DNA of 64,000 nt from Ichthyophonus hoferi (lineage: Eukaryota > Opisthokonta > Ichthyosporea > Ichthyophonida > Ichthyophonidae). The position numbers were made by a program, and so were the translations under genes. The first letter of the stretch is position 1; every line of letters starts with the position of its first letter. The notes beneath the pieces were generated by a model that was given only the letters and a program-made list of their open reading frames with translations, did not search any database and had not been told where the DNA came from. Location: contig NAOQ01000037.1 of assembly GCA_002751075.1 (NCBI GenBank), forward strand, positions 149,542 to 213,541, in the 5' to 3' direction. Shown here piece after piece: positions 59,489-64,000 of the stretch.

Positions 59489-62400
59489 ATGGAGGATAAA
59501 CAGCGGGGAAGAGAAAGAAACAGAAGAAAGGAACTCACAGATGAGAAAGGAAATGAAGTTATGGAGCCACAAACATTGGGACGGAGGAATTCAAAACAAT
59601 TATCAACAAGTCCTTCTTCAGGGACTGGGATCAGCAAAATCTCGGGTTGTAATATCAGCGTAACGCCGGCTACCCCTATCAGTGAGTTGACTTCTGCAAA
59701 ATCTGCTCCTCACATTGCCCTTGGTTGTCTCAATGGTTTACAAAGCTTTGGTTCAAAAAGCTTTGGAAGTTTCGGAAACCTTCGAGAGTGTCTGGTGGAT
59801 GAGTTTAAGAATACACGCTATGAAGAGGAGTGGGATGAATTGGAGGAAAAGGAGAAGGCATTGGAGAAGTTGTCAAGGGAGTATAGGGATGATGCTGTGT
59901 GTATGACCAATAAAGAGAAGAGTATAAGAGCTGAGCTGAAGGAGTTCAAGAGTTTGCTTAAGGTAAGCCAGGCATAGTCATGCTTCTAATTATTATTTTC
60001 TCTCTATCTCTCTATCCCACTATTTATCTATCTATCTCTTTATGTATTGATTAAGGTGCAAAAATCAAAAAAAGTTGAAAAACATGATTTTCGTGTACTC
60101 TTCTTATGTGATAAAAATGAGAAAGCCGCCTAGTAATGTAAAGGGTATTATAGAGGATGTGTTTACCTAAATCCATTAACTATGTATCACATAATAGTAT
60201 GCTAGTATGATAATGTAATAGCATAGTAGCATAGTAGTAATACAATAGTGTAGTAGTATGATATTATAATAATACATTAGTATGATAGTGTAATAATATA
60301 ATGATATAATAGCATACTAGTGTAGTAGTATAGTAGTATAATCGTGTAATAGTTGACTAACCCTTTGGCCTCCCATCTTTCTCTTTACAGCTACAATTAC
60401 TTAATAAAATCGAACTTGTTACCATTTTAAAATTTAAATTTTGTGTTACTATTGGTCATCCGAGCCTCTATTTATTTATGGGAATTGAACAACATCCTCA
60501 TACTTGTTTAATATTTATAAATTTTAATTTTAATTTTTATGTGTTTATATTTTTTACTTATATATATTCGTGTATATGTTTATTATTATTATTGTTTTTA
60601 TTATTATTTTTAATTTTTATTACCCTCCAATGGATGGCCATAATAAATTTTATGTGATCATATTTACCTACACTGCTATGAAAGCCCCCTATGACGTGGT
60701 GTGTTCTGATCTCATCTGCTTCTTATACACTGTCCTATCTATTAATGTAACTCATCTATCCTAGGAGGAAAGGCACCATTTGATTAGTGTTTCACTTTCA
60801 CTAACCTATGATTTTAATCCGATCCATCAACAGGTATTCGAGACACGTGTCAACCAAGACAGACTATCAGGCGACTTCAACGAGAAACAACTTGACATAT
60901 CCTTCTCATCAATCACTCAACACTTAAGTGATAAAAAGCATACCATTACCGTAGTGTCTAGTACATTACCACAGAAAAACAGTTTTCTTCTCTCCATGAT
61001 TACAGGCGACATCAATGTTACCCTTCCGCGTGTATGTGACCGTGTGCAATACAAACGGGATTACGAATTATTCAAGCTGATAGCCACGTTTCTAGGGTGT
61101 CTATTTACCCTACTCCGACTATATCTAGACTACCAGACCACATATCACCTGCCTATTTTGGATGTACTGTTCCACGTGTATTTGGCATGGTATTATTTAA
61201 CAGTGATTTTGAGAGAGCAAATATTGATTGCCAATGGGTCCCATATAAGGCAATGGTGGCTATGGCATCATTATCTCTCATTGGCTATTGTCATTATTAT
61301 TTTGATTTGGCCCGATTCGCCTGACTCAATGAAATATCGGGCCTTCTACCCGAGGTTTAATGTCTTTGCGTGCTTTATGGGAGTGGTACAGATGGTGGAG
61401 TTTGATTACCAAAGAAGGAGAATGTATAAATTACGAGCCCTGGGTAAAACTGACGTCATGGACTTGGCCTCGGACGGTCTACAGGAGGTATGTGTAGGTC
61501 TATATATAGTATTGCTTAAATGGTAATAGCATGTTTTATGTTGGTGTTTTAAAACCATGTCATATTTTATAATAGTTTTTTAAAACTGTTCAGGCAGTTG
61601 CTCCATGAAAATATTATAATAAGATAGATTGTAGATAATGTTTCGATATGAACTGAGATGTAAGTGGTATAGATACACATACATATGCGAGTCATTTGAT
61701 AATAAATGTATGTAACGATACATGTTGTCTATTGTGTCTTCATTTTTTTCTCTTATGTCCTCTACGAGATACTATATATACATCAATACCTACACATACA
61801 CATACACATACACCTACCATAAACACAGACACATTCATATACATATACATATACACACACGACATATACATACGCACGCATATATACACATACACACATA
61901 CTTTGTTATTTTCCTGTAGACGTATATCAGATACACGTGGTTTGTTGACGTCACAAGTTCTTCTTTTATTGTTTCTTTCCATCTGTTTTATTTTATTTGC
62001 AGCACTAGCATATGATTCGTCCACCATCAACCAATTATAAATAACCCTGATCTTTTCTCTTCCACCCCCTATTCTGTATGAGATTTGACATTTATTTATT
62101 GCTATTTTTTTTTTCTCCTAAATTTGCGGTTTTAAGCCAAACATGTAAAACAAATTACGCAATCGAGACCAAGAATTTTAATTATTTTCCAATTGCATAT
62201 TTTGGATTAGGCTACACTAATCTCATTATACAGTAACTATTAAAATAAATCAAAATTATTAATACTCTTGGTAGTTGTTAATTTATAATTGGTTAACTAT
62301 CATAGTACTAATTGCTGCATGAGACAAAGGTCTGTTATACATACATTGTACTTTATTATAGCTGGTCAATATATCTATTGTTACTATGCATTCCCTCTAA

Positions 62401-62814
62401 GGGTCAATCATGCGACGGGATTATTACCGCTGTAAAAGCCTATCACTCATACTCGATACAAATTGAAGAAACCATTATAATAATAATAATAATAATAAAG
62501 AGTTGTATTGGCATCAGATGAAACCAGTACCCACTGTATTGTTCCCTTTCCTCATCCCTTTTCTCTCTCAGGTTCGCTGGGATCGTAATGGACCTCTCCT
62601 TCTCCCCTTCCTGGTTATTGCCCAATTATGGATCCTCTACAATTCCTACTTCCTCTTCCAAGTGGCTCGCAATCCAGAGTGCAAGGAGTGGCACGTGCTA
62701 GCCCTGTCTCTGTTGTTTGGTATAATAGGATGTGGCAATGTTTACACCAACACCACTACCCTTATAAAAAAAGTGAGGAATACACCAGTACCTAGTAGCC
62801 CTACCACAGATTAG
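59489..62814 (+). CDS. TMEM120: TMEM120 (TACAN/NET29-like) multi-span membrane protein
   Basis: Three exons, 59489-59962, 60834-61487 and 62572-62814, all phase 0, give 456 residues. The start chosen is the ATG at 59489 (AAAATGG context); the frame opens 39 bases earlier only at GTG. Residues 1-95 are a basic, Ser/Thr-rich extension absent from the ~343-residue animal proteins. Residues about 105-225 are coiled coil. Six membrane spans follow with family signatures: GDINVTL, REQILIANGSHIRQWWLWHH, the LRALG and MDLASDG pair, and NPECKEWHVL. TMEM120 proteins sit in the nuclear envelope/ER, bind coenzyme A in an ELOVL-like fold and affect fat-cell biology; a mechanosensitive-channel role is disputed. 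The HHY motif in the WWLWHH block is the counterpart of the ELOVL histidines. Intron 1 contains a long but unsupported open frame (60390-60657). Confidence 0.93.
60190..60358. repeat. Cryptic TAGTATG/TAATA repeat in TMEM120 intron 1
   Basis: Imperfect repetition of TAGTATGATAGTGTAATA-like phrases, with no perfect unit. Confidence 0.7.
61785..61905. repeat. CA/TACA-rich simple sequence in TMEM120 intron 2
   Basis: Alternating ACACAT/ATACAC phrases. The open frames across it are low-complexity. Confidence 0.85.
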
Positions 62815-64000
62815 GTGTACTGTTATATTATACCACGTGATGTAGTCATGATCCTGTATACAGGTATATACATATACACGCACACATACATACGTACACA
62901 CGTTAACCCACACATGTACATGCACATGTACATACACATTTTGTACATAGATTTTTATTTATACTTTTGCACCCACTATTATCCGAGCGAAAACAATAAC
63001 TTGGTTAGTTTGTAGACAAAGGAAACATGGATATTATGATTTAGAATAGTATTAAGTAGGTAGGGTAAAGTCTAAAGATACTTCCAATTAGGATACAGGG
63101 GGCTAGATGATTGGTTATCCTGTGGTGCTTAATGAAAGAATAAAACGTTTCATGCTCACCATACAAATGGTATTATACATATACATATCTGAAAACTATA
63201 GTTCTTACCTCAACTGCTGTCCTATACTTATGTACATATGCCTACTTAGCACGTCATCAAGCCGCCCTAGGGCCCAAACACGTGTCACATGACCTAATGG
63301 GCAGGGCTGGATGTATAGTGCCCTTATATTTTGAGCCCACCCCCTACCAATTTTTGGGAAAATTTCCAGCTTTTATACCTTGACAACAATTATGTCCTTC
63401 ATTCTTTTTTTAGATTATTTGCATTGTTCATCAGCTTATGATAAATTGATTTTTCAATTGCTACAACGAAAAATATGCCAATCAACGTCATTTATTTATT
63501 ATTGTTGCCAGTAGGTAGCTACTTTAACTGAATCGGGTTACACACATGTGGGTCATGCAGTAATCAAGTATGGCAATTTAGGGTCTTTGGCCCGACCCGA
63601 TATATCTCTTGAATTGTTTTTACTGTCAGACCTGATTATAGCATAGCCTTAGTTTATAACATTTTATTATTCACCAAATTAAAAATATGTATACATATCA
63701 TTATAATAGGTTATAATCAATATTTTAAATACTCTGGACTAGTTTATCTTGTGTATTAAAATTTTCAGTAGAATTTTACTTGAATGGTTTTTCACCATGT
63801 TATATAGCTTCTTACTAGCCATCACAGCTTAGATCTGACTCCAGTTCAAATCTTACATAATGCTCCATAATGTAATTAATTCCTGTTCCATTTCTTATAT
63901 ACATGTGCTCATTTATATCCTTTTTTAAAATAGAACCAGTAGGCCCTTTGGAGGTCTATAGCTAAGGAGACAAATGTGTTAGGTTTAGGTTACCATCGGT
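62815..64000. other. Spacer downstream of TMEM120 to the window edge
   Basis: TMEM120 3' UTR side, then AT-rich DNA with a GC-richer patch (63255-63350) that includes CAGGGCTGGATG at 63302, which looks like a hAT-type transposon end. No gene found. Confidence 0.5.

Noticed and set aside
60390-60657. Possible extra TMEM120 exon after the acceptor-like TTTACAG
   Set aside because: The frame is open but strongly low-complexity, lacks a convincing donor, and the flanking exons already join without a gap relative to known TMEM120 proteins.
61740-62030. Overlapping open frames on both strands in TMEM120 intron 2
   Set aside because: They translate a CA/TG-rich simple-sequence tract (repeated Tyr/Thr/His or Val/Tyr/Met).

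Overview
This is a 64 kb piece of an AT-rich nuclear eukaryotic genome (about one third G+C by eye). It has densely split genes, GT-AG introns of about 100 bases to over 3 kb, many microsatellites, one assembly gap (17442-18114) and old repeat fragments. The gene set points to a holozoan: a PIX-type RhoGEF (SH3-DH-PH with the PIX C-terminal coiled coil), UBXN1, TMEM120, a tweety-family membrane protein, mitochondrial-type peptide deformylase and cytosolic purine 5'-nucleotidase II. High intron density plus AT-rich spacers would suit a unicellular holozoan such as an ichthyosporean, or an early-branching animal. The sequence alone does not decide, and a wider opisthokont or amoebozoan origin is not excluded.

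Layout from left to right. The NT5C2-like gene is on the minus strand at 280-9197 and its 3' end lies off the left edge. Next is a small minus-strand two-membrane-span gene resembling BK-channel beta subunits (9783-12333). A tRNA-Pro(AGG) on the plus strand (14666-14737) sits in a gene-poor stretch with the gap. The ARHGEF7/beta-PIX-like gene (minus, 19231-22862) follows, then about 4.6 kb of repeat-rich spacer. An unassigned 192-residue coiled-coil gene (minus, 27495-31145) and another repeat-rich spacer come next. The right half holds a 12-exon tweety-family gene (plus, 35565-39996), UBXN1 (minus, 42265-46784), a small cysteine-rich type I membrane protein (plus, 48556-52124), peptide deformylase (minus, 53397-56388) and TMEM120 (plus, 59489-62814).

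Exon models were built by hand from splice signals and family conservation. Reading phase closes across every intron of all nine protein genes (for NT5C2, as far as it lies in the window), which is strong internal support. The genes do not form one pathway: they cover nucleotide metabolism, Rho signalling, p97/ubiquitin adaptors, organelle N-terminal processing and several membrane proteins.

No operon-like cluster, CRISPR array, biosynthetic cluster or intact mobile element was found. The least-explained features are: (1) the BK-beta-like gene; (2) an exon at 9076-9197 that two neighbouring genes could claim; (3) TGTATATA-like motifs just after many 5' splice sites; (4) widespread tracts with a 5-base period; (5) a five-copy dispersed repeat with every copy in the same orientation; (6) two orphan genes, one coiled-coil and one cysteine-rich membrane protein.
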